A stretch of DNA of 64,000 nt, taken from Trichococcus shcherbakoviae (GTDB lineage Bacteria > Bacillota > Bacilli > Lactobacillales > Aerococcaceae). The stretch spans positions 992,001 through 1,056,000 of the forward strand of contig NZ_OY762653.1 of the NCBI RefSeq assembly GCF_963666195.1, in the 5' to 3' direction. Shown here piece by piece: positions 53,151-61,474 of the stretch; the first letter of the stretch is position 1; each line of letters starts with the position of its first letter. The notes below the pieces were generated by a model. That model saw only the letters and a list, made by a program, of their open reading frames with translations. It was not told the DNA's origin and ran no database searches. The translations under genes were made by a program, and so were the position numbers.

Positions 53151-54494
53151 ATGTTACTTACAGTATTGTCTTATGGAATGATCGCGATCTTCATGTACGT
53201 GATCATGAAAAAGAAATTATCACCGTTCACCGCATTAGTAATCATCCCACTTGTTTTTACGCTTATCGCTTTGGCAACGGGTGTTACCTCTGGAAATATC
53301 GGGGAATTTGTTTTGGAAGGGGTAACCACAACTTCTAAAACTGGTATCATGTTATTGTTCGCTATTCTTTACTTCTCTATCATGTTGGATACTGGTCTAT
53401 TCGACCCTATCACCAAAAAAATGATCCACTTCGCTAAAGGCGATCCGATGAAAGTCTTGATGGCAACTGCTGTCGTTGCTGCCACTGTTTCCTTGAATGG
53501 TGACGGTACTACAACAACTTTGATCTGCTGTTCAGCTTTTATTCCTATCTATAAGAAATTAAATATGAACCTGATGAACCTTGCTGTCTTGGTTATCCTG
53601 CAAAACACAATCATGAACTTGCTTCCATGGGGCGGCCCTACTGCTCGTGCAATGGCTGTTCTGGAAGTTGATGCAAGCATCCTTTCTTACCTTGCTCCTG
53701 GTATGGTATTGGCTTTACTTTATGTCACTTTCTGGGTTGCCCCACACATGGGCCGCAAAGAACGCGCTCGTTTAGGCGTTAAAGTCCTGACTGATGAAGA
53801 AATCGAAGAAATGACTACTGTTACAGACCCTGAAACACAAGAAATCCGTCGTCCACAAAACTTCGCATTCAATGGTATCCTTACAATCGGCTTGATCGGC
53901 TGGTTGGTTGCTGGGTCATTCATCGAAGCTATCTCAATGCCACCTTTGATGTTATTCTTGGTTGGTACGTGTATCGCTTTGATGGTTAACTACCCTGCTC
54001 TTAAAGATCAATCTTCCCGTATCGGCGCAAACGGCGGCGACGCTGTTCAAGTAGTAATCTTAGTATTCGCAGCTGGCGTATTCATGGGCTTGTTCCAAGG
54101 TTCCGGAATGGCTACTGCTTTGGCAGAAAGCTTTGCAACAATCATTCCTAAACAATTGGCAGGTTTCTGGGGAATCATCATCGCCCTTATCTCTGCACCA
54201 GGTACTTTCTTCATCTCCAATGATGGCTTCTACTTCGGTGTCTTGCCTGTATTGGCTGAAGCTGGTCGCTCTTACGGATTCACAAACATGCAAATGGCTT
54301 TGGCTTCCCTGATGGGTCAAGCATTCCACTTGTTGAGCCCATTGGTAGCATTCATCTACCTTTTGCTTCGTTTGACTGGATTGGATATGGGCGCTTGGCA
54401 GAAAGAATCTGCGAAATATGCACTAGGAATTTTCGTAATCTTCTTAGTGACAATCGTATTGTTCGGCCAAATGCCGCTTTACATCCCGCAATAA
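53151..54494 (+). CDS. citH: citrate transporter, CitMHS family
   Basis: A 447-aa permease with about twelve helices that imports citrate as a metal complex. The ATG at 53151 is set by GGAAGGAG about eight bases upstream; the longer frame lacks a site. NGDGTTTTLICCSAFIPIY and MNLLPWGGPTARAMAVL are the family's substrate loop motifs, and SNDGFYFGVLPVLAEA is conserved. It is divergent from the oad-cit operon, as citH is in Enterococcus faecalis. Confidence 0.94.
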   Translation: MLLTVLSYGMIAIFMYVIMKKKLSPFTALVIIPLVFTLIALATGVTSGNIGEFVLEGVTTTSKTGIMLLFAILYFSIMLDTGLFDPITKKMIHFAKGDPMKVLMATAVVAATVSLNGDGTTTTLICCSAFIPIYKKLNMNLMNLAVLVILQNTIMNLLPWGGPTARAMAVLEVDASILSYLAPGMVLALLYVTFWVAPHMGRKERARLGVKVLTDEEIEEMTTVTDPETQEIRRPQNFAFNGILTIGLIGWLVAGSFIEAISMPPLMLFLVGTCIALMVNYPALKDQSSRIGANGGDAVQVVILVFAAGVFMGLFQGSGMATALAESFATIIPKQLAGFWGIIIALISAPGTFFISNDGFYFGVLPVLAEAGRSYGFTNMQMALASLMGQAFHLLSPLVAFIYLLLRLTGLDMGAWQKESAKYALGIFVIFLVTIVLFGQMPLYIPQ

Positions 54495-54522
54495 ATAAAC
54501 GTATAATCCTAATAAGGAATGG

Positions 54523-54550
54523 AAAGCCGGGCGACTCTGCTCGGCTTTTT
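54523..54550 (+). terminator. terminator after citH
   Basis: AAAGCCGGGC and GCTCGGCTTT pair with T run. citO follows 75 bases later, so partial read-through or a separate promoter is implied. Confidence 0.65.
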
Positions 54551-54624
54551 AGTATAAAAGGAATCGCTCTCATTTAGAACTAACCAATAGCTAACCAAAA
54601 AATAATAGGATGAAGGGGAAAAAG

Positions 54625-55335
54625 ATGAGCACTATAATCAAAGCAGTCAGCAAAAATTTAGACCTTAGCCAAAATAAGCCGCTTAAAGACCTGATTTACG
54701 AGGCTTTTCGCAAGACCGTCATTTTAGGCGAAATCCCAGCTGGAGAGCGCATCAACGAAAAAGAGTTCTCCGAAAATATGAACATCAGCCGCACACCCAT
54801 CCGCTACGCTCTGAAAAAGTTGACCGAAGAAGATTTAGTGAAACACGTCCCTGGAGTCGGCGTCGTCGTAAAAGGCATCAGCATCAAAGATGCGTACGAA
54901 ATTTACGATATCCGCAAAGCGCTGGATACCCTCGCTACAACAACAGCCATGAAGCTGATGACAGCCGAGGATTTCAAAGTGATGCGACTGCATTTGGAAT
55001 ACTGCGAAATGCTGAATCAGGAAGATAAAGTTGATGAATTGCAGCAGAAATTTTTTGAATTCAACGATTTCATATACGAAAAAAGCCAGATGCAACGCTT
55101 AAAGTCCATCGTTTTGAAGCTATCGGAATACTTGATGTACTTCAGGGACATCTCGATCAGTTCGAAGGAAAGACGTGATTTTGCATTGGCGGAACACTGG
55201 TTGATCTACCGCGGGATGAAGACACAGGATGCTCTCCAGATCCAACTCATCACCCACGAACATTTGGATCGCTCACTGAATTTTATCGTCAAAGAAATGG
55301 AGAAACGTAAAATTGACTTTGAAACCAATGAATGA
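54625..55335 (+). CDS. citO: GntR/FadR-family regulator CitO
   Basis: A 236-aa regulator. The ATG at 54625 is set by AAGGGG six bases upstream. Residues 20-85 are the GntR winged helix (LKDLIYEAFRKTVILGEIPAGERINEKEFSENMNISRTPIRYALKKLTEE). The rest is an all-helical FCD ligand domain (AYEIYDIRKALDTLATTTAM). In Enterococcus CitO binds citrate and activates both divergent transcripts. It overlaps citG. Confidence 0.9.
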   Translation: MSTIIKAVSKNLDLSQNKPLKDLIYEAFRKTVILGEIPAGERINEKEFSENMNISRTPIRYALKKLTEEDLVKHVPGVGVVVKGISIKDAYEIYDIRKALDTLATTTAMKLMTAEDFKVMRLHLEYCEMLNQEDKVDELQQKFFEFNDFIYEKSQMQRLKSIVLKLSEYLMYFRDISISSKERRDFALAEHWLIYRGMKTQDALQIQLITHEHLDRSLNFIVKEMEKRKIDFETNE

Positions 55336-56185
55336 GCTACTTGTCGAAATTGCCGGGCAAGCCGAGAAAGCTCTCCTTTATGAGGTAGCATTGACACCAA
55401 AACCCGGTCTGGTGGACCGCAACAACAGCGGTGCCCACTCCGACATGGATTTCTTTACTTTCTTGGACAGCATCGTCAGCCTGAGCCCTTACCTTTATCA
55501 ATATGTAAAATTAGGGATGGAACATGAAGGAACCGCAAAAGAGCTATTCCATAAAGTCCGCTCAATGGGCGTCCATGCCGAAAAAGCGATGCTGGCTGCC
55601 ACCAAAAACATCAATACGCACAAAGGCGCGAACTTCTCTTTCGCTGTACTGTTGGGAGCGACCGGTGCTTGCATCGGTCGGGGTCTGCAGCCTCCTTTCA
55701 CACAAAATGATACGCAAGAAGTACTCGCCTATGCCCAAGAAATGAGCCATGGATTGGTGACGGATGATTTTGCTGATCTCGCTGCCAAAACCTCCTTGAC
55801 GTATGGAGAAAAATTATACCTCAGCTATGGCATCACCGGTATCCGCGGCGAAGCCGAAGCCGGCTATCCTGCCTTGAGCGAACTGATTTTGCCTTTTTTT
55901 AGAGCAAACCAACGTCAGCCCATTGAATCACTATTATTAAAGGCGCTGCTCCTGTTGATGAGCCAAGTTGAAGATGGCAACATCATACACCGCGGAGGCA
56001 TCGACGCCTGGCAGACAATCAAAATGGAAGCAAAACAACTCCTGCAAGATTCACATGAAGGAAACCTGAAAGAGTTGATGTACAGCTATGACCTGGTCTT
56101 GATAGAAAGACACTTGAGCCCAGGCGGAGCTGCCGATCTTTTATCCTTAGGTATCTTTTTTGCAAAATTGGAAAATTTGTTCTGA
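55328..56185 (+). CDS. citG: triphosphoribosyl-dephospho-CoA synthase
   Basis: A 285-aa enzyme that makes the citrate lyase prosthetic-group precursor from dephospho-CoA and ATP. LTPKPGLVDRNNSGAHSDMDF and THKGANFSF-like NTHKGANFSFAVLLGATG are the catalytic blocks. The ATG at 55328 overlaps the citO stop (ATGAATGA). A TTG at 55313 has GGAG ten bases upstream and is an alternative start. It completes the set needed to mature citrate lyase. Confidence 0.92.
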   Translation: MNELLVEIAGQAEKALLYEVALTPKPGLVDRNNSGAHSDMDFFTFLDSIVSLSPYLYQYVKLGMEHEGTAKELFHKVRSMGVHAEKAMLAATKNINTHKGANFSFAVLLGATGACIGRGLQPPFTQNDTQEVLAYAQEMSHGLVTDDFADLAAKTSLTYGEKLYLSYGITGIRGEAEAGYPALSELILPFFRANQRQPIESLLLKALLLLMSQVEDGNIIHRGGIDAWQTIKMEAKQLLQDSHEGNLKELMYSYDLVLIERHLSPGGAADLLSLGIFFAKLENLF

Positions 56186-56187
56186 TC

Positions 56188-56898
56188 TTACTCGCCGTCT
56201 GGGCTGAACGTATAGCCGATTCCCCAGACGGTCTTCAAATAACGCGGCTTTTTCGAGTCATCCTCAATCTTATTGCGCAGATAGCTGATGTAAACCATGA
56301 TCAGGTTATTGTCCATCTCCCCATCATTCCATACATTCGCATAGATCTGCTCCTTCGAAAAAACTTGATTCGGATTTTCCAGGAAAAACAGCATCAATTG
56401 GATTTCTTTGGATGACAGGGCGATATCCTGCCCCCGCTTCTGCAGTTGATATAGATTTTTGTCGAAAGTAAAATCGCCCACTTTGAGGACACGGCTGGTT
56501 GGATTTGATTGTTGTGACTGGATGGTCTTCATTCTTTGCAACGTGCTCAAAATTTGAGCACGCAAAAGATTTGGCGAAAAAGGCTTCGTAATATAATAGT
56601 CCGCCCCTGTTTCGAGACCGTTGATGATATCGGTCTCGCTTTTTTTGCCGCTTATAAATATAATAGGGGTCAACGGGTAGTCAGCGCGGATCAGCTGCGC
56701 CAGATGGTAACCGTCATTCTCATATTCCAGACTGATATCCAACAGAAAAAGATCAAAAGTCACACGGGTCATGATATCCAGTGTTTTTTCGATGGAATCA
56801 CTTTGGTAAATAAGAACGCCCGTTGATTGCAGCGACTTCCAAATCAGCCGCCGAATTGCGATATCGTCATCAACGACGAGTATTTTTTGATTGTTCAT
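56188..56898 (-). CDS. OmpR/PhoB-family response regulator
   Basis: A 236-aa regulator. The ATG at 56898 is set by GAGGAGG six bases upstream. Receiver: DDD at 10-12 and phosphorylated D54 in FLLDISL, with K in ITKPFSP near 107. From about 135 is the winged-helix DNA-binding domain (DIALSSKEIQLMLFFLENPNQVFSKEQIYANVW, LRNKIEDDSKKPRYLKTVWGIGY). It is divergent from the sensor kinase gene, with 95 bases between. It converges on citG with two bases between stops. Confidence 0.95.
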   Translation of the reverse strand: MNNQKILVVDDDIAIRRLIWKSLQSTGVLIYQSDSIEKTLDIMTRVTFDLFLLDISLEYENDGYHLAQLIRADYPLTPIIFISGKKSETDIINGLETGADYYITKPFSPNLLRAQILSTLQRMKTIQSQQSNPTSRVLKVGDFTFDKNLYQLQKRGQDIALSSKEIQLMLFFLENPNQVFSKEQIYANVWNDGEMDNNLIMVYISYLRNKIEDDSKKPRYLKTVWGIGYTFSPDGE

Positions 56899-56993
56899 AT
56901 TTTTCCTCCTCAATGTTCTCTAGTTTCGCAAGTGGAACATCGTTTTGTCAACTGATAATTTACATACTGTGTATTTTTTAAGAAAGGGTTCTT

Positions 56994-58808
56994 ATGATGA
57001 AAAATAAACCAACGACACGTATCATCAACATCATCATGGCAGGATTATTCATCATCATCGCAATTACATTGGTCACGATCGCCGGCAGCTTCTACACCGT
57101 CGAACAGAATGCCAAGAAAAGCGGCCAGGAACAACTGATGCGCACCTTGAATTATGTGACGAACAACCTGAAGCTTGTCATCGAAAACAGGTCCTTATCG
57201 CTTCAGCAATTCTCCCAGAAACTTCCTTCCGAAGACCTTCCCGAAGAGACCCTCACTGCTTATCTCGGCTCCCATGAAGATCAAATAAATCTGTTGATCC
57301 AACTTGATGCTGAAGGTAGTTTTTCGGAGGCTTGGCAGTTCAACAATGGATCCGTTCAGGAACTTTCCGAAGATCGAGTCGAAACTTATCTGATTGCGGA
57401 CCCGAGTCTAAAATCGTTGATTGGAAGTGGCTCGCTCGTCCAAAACAGCAGCGATTATTTTCTTGAGAACCAATCGTTCGTCAACCTTTATTCCCCGATT
57501 GTTGCGGACGATGGCCAAATCACCGGTTATTTTATCGCACCTTTGAACCTTGAAAATATGTTCAAGGCGGAAATATTCAGCGACACAAGCGACTACAGTG
57601 GCTATCCATTGGTGAAGAACGCCGATATGGAAGTCGTCATCCATCCGGTCGAGAGCCAAGTCGGACTTGATATCATCTCCGGCCGCCAGGAGCAGTTCCC
57701 GGATTTGGATCTTTCCGATCTGAGGCGCTTGGAGGAAGCCCAGCTTACTCAAGAAGAAGGAACGCTCAGCTATTATTCCTATTGGTGGGACGAAGAGAAT
57801 CCGACCAAGGTTCTGAAGTTGGGTGCCTTCGAGTGGATCGACATCGGTGCAGCCCACTGGGTCATTGCCCTGAACTCGGATTTCTATGAGCACAACCGCG
57901 TCCCTATTCAAAACAATTATATCCTATTAAGTCTGTTATTGCTGATTTCTGCTATAATTCTCATCTTCATCCTTTTGATCAGGGGCTATAACAAAAAAAA
58001 CCAGGCCTACGAAGAAAGCCAACGCCTCATCGAAAAACAAAAATTCGAAAATGAGCGCCATCGACTGGAAAAACGGATCCTGAAAGAAAGCAAATTGGAA
58101 GCAATCGGACTTTTGACCACGACGATTGTTCACGACATGAATAATTTCCTGACCCCTATCCTAGGAAATGCCCAGTTGTTGATGGAAGATTACGCTGAGA
58201 ACGAGGACTTGGTCAGCGAGCTGAAGGAAATCTACCTTGCGGCAGAAAAAGGCAAGGATCTCTCAACGAACGTGTTGCGTTTTTCCAAGGTCAGCGAAGG
58301 ACAACAAGATACCGCGCATGACCTTTCGCAAGTACTCAAGGAAACCATTTCCGAAATCACGATCCTGACGCCGAAGAGCATCAAAGTCGAGAGTGACATC
58401 GCTCCCGGCATCTTGGTTGAAGGCTTCGACAAGCAAGACTTGCAAGTGGTCCTGTATAACCTTCTGACAAACGCCTTTCAAGCAATCGATACGCGTCCCG
58501 GCAATGTCACGATCAGGCTGAAAAAAGCTGATGCCGAATGCAACGCCGATTTGCAGAAGCGCTCGATTGTGACGAAGTACAAAGAATATGCGGTCCTGTC
58601 CATCACAGACGATGGCCCCGGAATCGCGGAAGGATTGGAGAGCAACGACCTGTTCGATCCTTTCTTCACCACCAAAGGCAGCAACGGGTCCGGTCTGGGA
58701 TTGTTTGTGGTTTCTTCCATCGCTGATAAATATGATTGGCAAATCAGACTGGACAGAGCCCAAAAAGGTCTGACCGTCCTCGTCAACATTCCCCTCCAGA
58801 AAAGCTGA
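56994..58808 (+). CDS. membrane sensor histidine kinase, NtrB-like phosphoacceptor
   Basis: A 604-aa kinase. TM1 lies at about 10-33 and TM2 at 308-330; the 275 residues between are an external double-Cache-like sensor (VTNNLKLVIENRSLSL, LGSHEDQINLLIQLDAEG). A coiled linker leads to the phosphoacceptor H380 in TTTIVHDMNNFLTPILGNAQLL. The HATPase has NLLTNAFQAI, DDGPGIAEG and GSGLGLFVV. The HDMNN box is the type seen in NtrB-like kinases, whose partners are normally NtrC-like, yet the divergent partner is OmpR-like. A small carboxylate ligand is plausible next to the citrate genes. Confidence 0.92.
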   Translation: MMKNKPTTRIINIIMAGLFIIIAITLVTIAGSFYTVEQNAKKSGQEQLMRTLNYVTNNLKLVIENRSLSLQQFSQKLPSEDLPEETLTAYLGSHEDQINLLIQLDAEGSFSEAWQFNNGSVQELSEDRVETYLIADPSLKSLIGSGSLVQNSSDYFLENQSFVNLYSPIVADDGQITGYFIAPLNLENMFKAEIFSDTSDYSGYPLVKNADMEVVIHPVESQVGLDIISGRQEQFPDLDLSDLRRLEEAQLTQEEGTLSYYSYWWDEENPTKVLKLGAFEWIDIGAAHWVIALNSDFYEHNRVPIQNNYILLSLLLLISAIILIFILLIRGYNKKNQAYEESQRLIEKQKFENERHRLEKRILKESKLEAIGLLTTTIVHDMNNFLTPILGNAQLLMEDYAENEDLVSELKEIYLAAEKGKDLSTNVLRFSKVSEGQQDTAHDLSQVLKETISEITILTPKSIKVESDIAPGILVEGFDKQDLQVVLYNLLTNAFQAIDTRPGNVTIRLKKADAECNADLQKRSIVTKYKEYAVLSITDDGPGIAEGLESNDLFDPFFTTKGSNGSGLGLFVVSSIADKYDWQIRLDRAQKGLTVLVNIPLQKS

Positions 58809-58822
58809 TACAACAAAAAATG

Positions 58823-58874
58823 AAAACCAACAGCATTAATCCTGATTGACGGGGACAATGCTGCTGGTTTTTTA
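58823..58874. terminator. bidirectional terminator between kinase and pckA
   Basis: AAAACCAACAGCATT and AATGCTGCTGGTTTT arms with T run. Confidence 0.75.
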
Positions 58875-58908
58875 TTTTCAGATCAGTGCTCTACCGATCT
58901 GCTGGTAT

Positions 58909-60552
58909 TCACAGAGATTGGGCAATCTGGTCAAATGCATGGATAGCCTCATCCGGAAGCGGGAATTCCGGATGTTCTTGGTTGAACGTCTGCAAGAAAT
59001 CAATCCGCATCGTCATCCGTTCCTTCACCAGCTTTTTATAGCTCTCGTCTTCCATAGGTGGTTCATATCCAGGCACATCCAAGTACGCCAAGCCGGTCCC
59101 GTCCCCGAAAGGTTTGAATGTGGCTGTCTCTTCGACGATGCTTTCGATCACGCCGAGGGTGACATCCTTGGTGATGTCCTTGTCCAGGAAAGCGCCGGTG
59201 TTGATGATGTAGCAGTCCACTGCCTCTTTGCTCAGCAAAGCTTTAAAATCTTCGTAATCTTCGATCAGCGGATAGACGCGGAACGGATTGGCATAAGGTT
59301 CGATAACCAATCGGTCTCTGTCCTCGCCCTTTCTGGCGGTTTCCGCAGTCGACCGTTTCGTGGCCAACGTTGCTCCGAAAGTGGCGGCAAGGATCGGATT
59401 CTCGATTTTGACGAGCGGCGGCAAGGCGTCATCTTTCATGATCCAGTAGATTCCCTCGATCGCCGAATGGAACTTGTCCACTCGGTCAGGCGTCACGTAT
59501 CGCGACTTGACGGTGCGGCCATTGCCGTTGCGGATATCTTCCGTCACCAAGACACGTTTCCCGTCCACGTCCTTCGTCACGCCTACGTTCTGTGCCGTCA
59601 GGAAATATTCCTGCTCAGGATGATCTGCCGGATAGTCCTGAGTCTTGTCGAAGTAAGCCGGTTCCAATGCAATCGAGGAGCCGTCGAGCAGATCGATGAT
59701 GAAGGCATCATCATGCAATACTTTCACTTTGTACTTTCCGTTGTGCTTCGAATGCGTCAGCGTCGACTTGCCCGAACCGGACAGGCCGAAGAACGCAAAG
59801 ACGCGCTTCTTGTCTTTCAACACAAATTTCTTCAGACCGCCGTGACAAGAAGCATACCCGTTGCGGTGCGCGGTGCCCCATGCCAAGGATAGCGTGCCTT
59901 TCTTGAATTCCCCAAAATACTGCATACCCAAAATGCAGGCGACGTTGTGATCGGGTTCGAAGTAAGCCAGACCCAGCGGATAATCGGGATGGCGCCAGTC
60001 GGGATCCGTATAAATGTAGATATCCCCTTCCTCATATTTCTTTGAATGCGCGTACAATTCGTTGTACATATCATTGGCCCACTGGAAGTTCAACAACCAG
60101 GAATATAGATTATTTTCGTTCCCTTCCGGAAAGGCGATGTGCGCTTTAATGATGAACTCTTCATCCAATCCGACATAGCCGGTTGTCTGGTGGTATTTCT
60201 TCGTGCGGTTCTGGTAGATGACTTCACGGACCAGTGCCATCAACTGCTCGTCCTCCGCTTTGTCCTCGCCAACAATCCTTCTTGCTTTAGCCGTCCGTCC
60301 GACTATCTTGCCGCCGTTTTCGACCAACACTTTGGCATCTTCAGGCAGGCCCAATTTTTCCGTCTCTTTGATGGGAAGGTCGGTTACGATGACCCCTGGG
60401 GATGTTTTCGCCAATTCATAGGCTTCGGCAAGTGTCGTCACTTCATGCATATTGCTGCCGTAGAAAGCAGTTTCGACTGTCGTGCGTAATTTGGTTAACA
60501 ATGGATTGGTCTTCTTCAATGCAGATCTTTGGTACGTTTCAATTGTTGCCAT
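58909..60552 (-). CDS. pckA: phosphoenolpyruvate carboxykinase (ATP)
   Basis: A 547-aa enzyme that interconverts oxaloacetate and PEP with ATP. The ATG at 60552 is set by GGAGG. FFGLSGSGKSTLTHSKHNG near residue 265 is the kinase-1a P-loop, VLHDDAFIIDLLDGSS the metal loop, and LAWGTAHRNGYASCHGG precedes it. Length is normal. Citrate lyase and the oad genes nearby give oxaloacetate, so PEPCK can send part of it to gluconeogenesis. It has its own -10 TATAAT at 60581-60586. Confidence 0.96.
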   Translation of the reverse strand: MATIETYQRSALKKTNPLLTKLRTTVETAFYGSNMHEVTTLAEAYELAKTSPGVIVTDLPIKETEKLGLPEDAKVLVENGGKIVGRTAKARRIVGEDKAEDEQLMALVREVIYQNRTKKYHQTTGYVGLDEEFIIKAHIAFPEGNENNLYSWLLNFQWANDMYNELYAHSKKYEEGDIYIYTDPDWRHPDYPLGLAYFEPDHNVACILGMQYFGEFKKGTLSLAWGTAHRNGYASCHGGLKKFVLKDKKRVFAFFGLSGSGKSTLTHSKHNGKYKVKVLHDDAFIIDLLDGSSIALEPAYFDKTQDYPADHPEQEYFLTAQNVGVTKDVDGKRVLVTEDIRNGNGRTVKSRYVTPDRVDKFHSAIEGIYWIMKDDALPPLVKIENPILAATFGATLATKRSTAETARKGEDRDRLVIEPYANPFRVYPLIEDYEDFKALLSKEAVDCYIINTGAFLDKDITKDVTLGVIESIVEETATFKPFGDGTGLAYLDVPGYEPPMEDESYKKLVKERMTMRIDFLQTFNQEHPEFPLPDEAIHAFDQIAQSL

Positions 60553-60580
60553 ACTCGACCTCCGTAGTTTTGATGACTTC

Positions 60581-60586
60581 ATTATA
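60581..60586 (-). promoter_or_regulatory. -10 of the pckA promoter
   Basis: TATAAT on the minus strand, about 29 bases before the start, with no good -35, suggesting activator dependence. Confidence 0.45.
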
Positions 60587-60651
60587 GTATGCTTTTCTGT
60601 GTTTGTGCCGATATTGAGGTGTACTTATGATGTGCTTGATATTTTGAACAG

Positions 60652-60706
60652 AAAAAAAACACTTTCTTGGTGTATGAGACTTTTTCGCATCCGAGAAGTG
60701 TTTTTT
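60652..60706. terminator. isolated terminator-like hairpin upstream of pckA
   Basis: AAAAAACACTTTCTTGG pairs with CCGAGAAGTGTTTTTT, with T runs on both sides. No gene ends here on either strand, so it is either an insulator or the remnant of a lost gene. Confidence 0.6.
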
Positions 60707-60806
60707 CACTGTACTATGTTTGGGAGTACACAAAAGAAACACCACATCCCGAAAGCTTAATGCTACTATAGAGTCAACTAAACAAGTAATAACGGAGGAA
60801 TGAATA

Positions 60807-61403
60807 GTGCTTACCGTAGCCGAAGCAGTCAAAATACTCAGCAAAAAAAATATTACACATTCAGAAGAAATGGTGCGCAGATGGATCCGCAAAGGGAAAA
60901 TCAAAGATGCTGTGAAATTCAGCAATAAAGAAGGTTGGTTGATTCCTGAAGATTCATTGGAAGAAGTCATCGCAGCCAAAACCTACATGAACAGCGGCAT
61001 CAAATCGACTAAGGAATACCGCAAAGGATACCAGGATGCCTTGGCTTACATAAAGGAACGGGATTACGAACTCATCAAGCAATCCCCTCCCGTTTATGAG
61101 AAAGAATTCACGATTTATCGGGATGATGCCTTGGACTTGGCGGAGAACATGCTGCCGGAAGAACAGTTGGTCAACCCTTTCAAAAAATTTGTGGATGATA
61201 CGCTGTTCAAGTGCAGCCATGCAGAACCGCTGTCCTCCATCGTCGTGAAGGTATTGAACAATTGGGTGCTCGTGGAAGATACAAACGACATCTACAATAT
61301 CGCAAAACTGCCGAACCTGAACGTGACTTTTGAGGACCATCTGACGCGCGCCCTTTTGCGCGACCAGTTCAACACATTCAAAAGAACAAGCCTGGCAATC
61401 TGA
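60807..61403 (+). CDS. MerR/excisionase-type helix-turn-helix protein, otherwise unknown
   Basis: A 198-aa protein with GTG start; GGAGGA lies about seven bases before it. Residues 1-60 resemble an excisionase or MerR-like winged helix (VAEAVKILSKKNITHSEEMVRRWIRKGKIKDAV, GWLIPEDSL). The rest is charged and helical (TKEYRKGYQDALAYIKERDYELIKQ), ending in a compact region with a single Cys (FKCSHAEPLSSI). I do not recognise the family. It stands alone, divergent from pckA. Confidence 0.6.
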   Translation: MLTVAEAVKILSKKNITHSEEMVRRWIRKGKIKDAVKFSNKEGWLIPEDSLEEVIAAKTYMNSGIKSTKEYRKGYQDALAYIKERDYELIKQSPPVYEKEFTIYRDDALDLAENMLPEEQLVNPFKKFVDDTLFKCSHAEPLSSIVVKVLNNWVLVEDTNDIYNIAKLPNLNVTFEDHLTRALLRDQFNTFKRTSLAI

Positions 61404-61421
61404 GATTAGTTCCATAAGAAG

Positions 61422-61474
61422 TTGTCCGATAACCCGTAAGTATCGGACAATCGCCGCTCGCTTTCATCCGTTGT
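61422..61474. repeat. TTGTCCGATA palindromic repeat, left of the IS
   Basis: TTGTCCGATA (61422) and TATCGGACAA (61441-61450) form a hairpin, followed by a CGCTCGCTTTCATCCG tail. A second copy begins with TTGT at 61471 and is broken by the IS at 61475. Confidence 0.8.

Noticed and set aside
58846-59892. 348-aa plus-strand frame opposite pckA
   Set aside because: Shadow of a highly conserved gene; no ribosome site and no recognisable domain.
60539-60979. 146-aa minus-strand frame upstream of pckA
   Set aside because: It runs through a terminator-like hairpin and overlaps the HTH gene, with no ribosome site.
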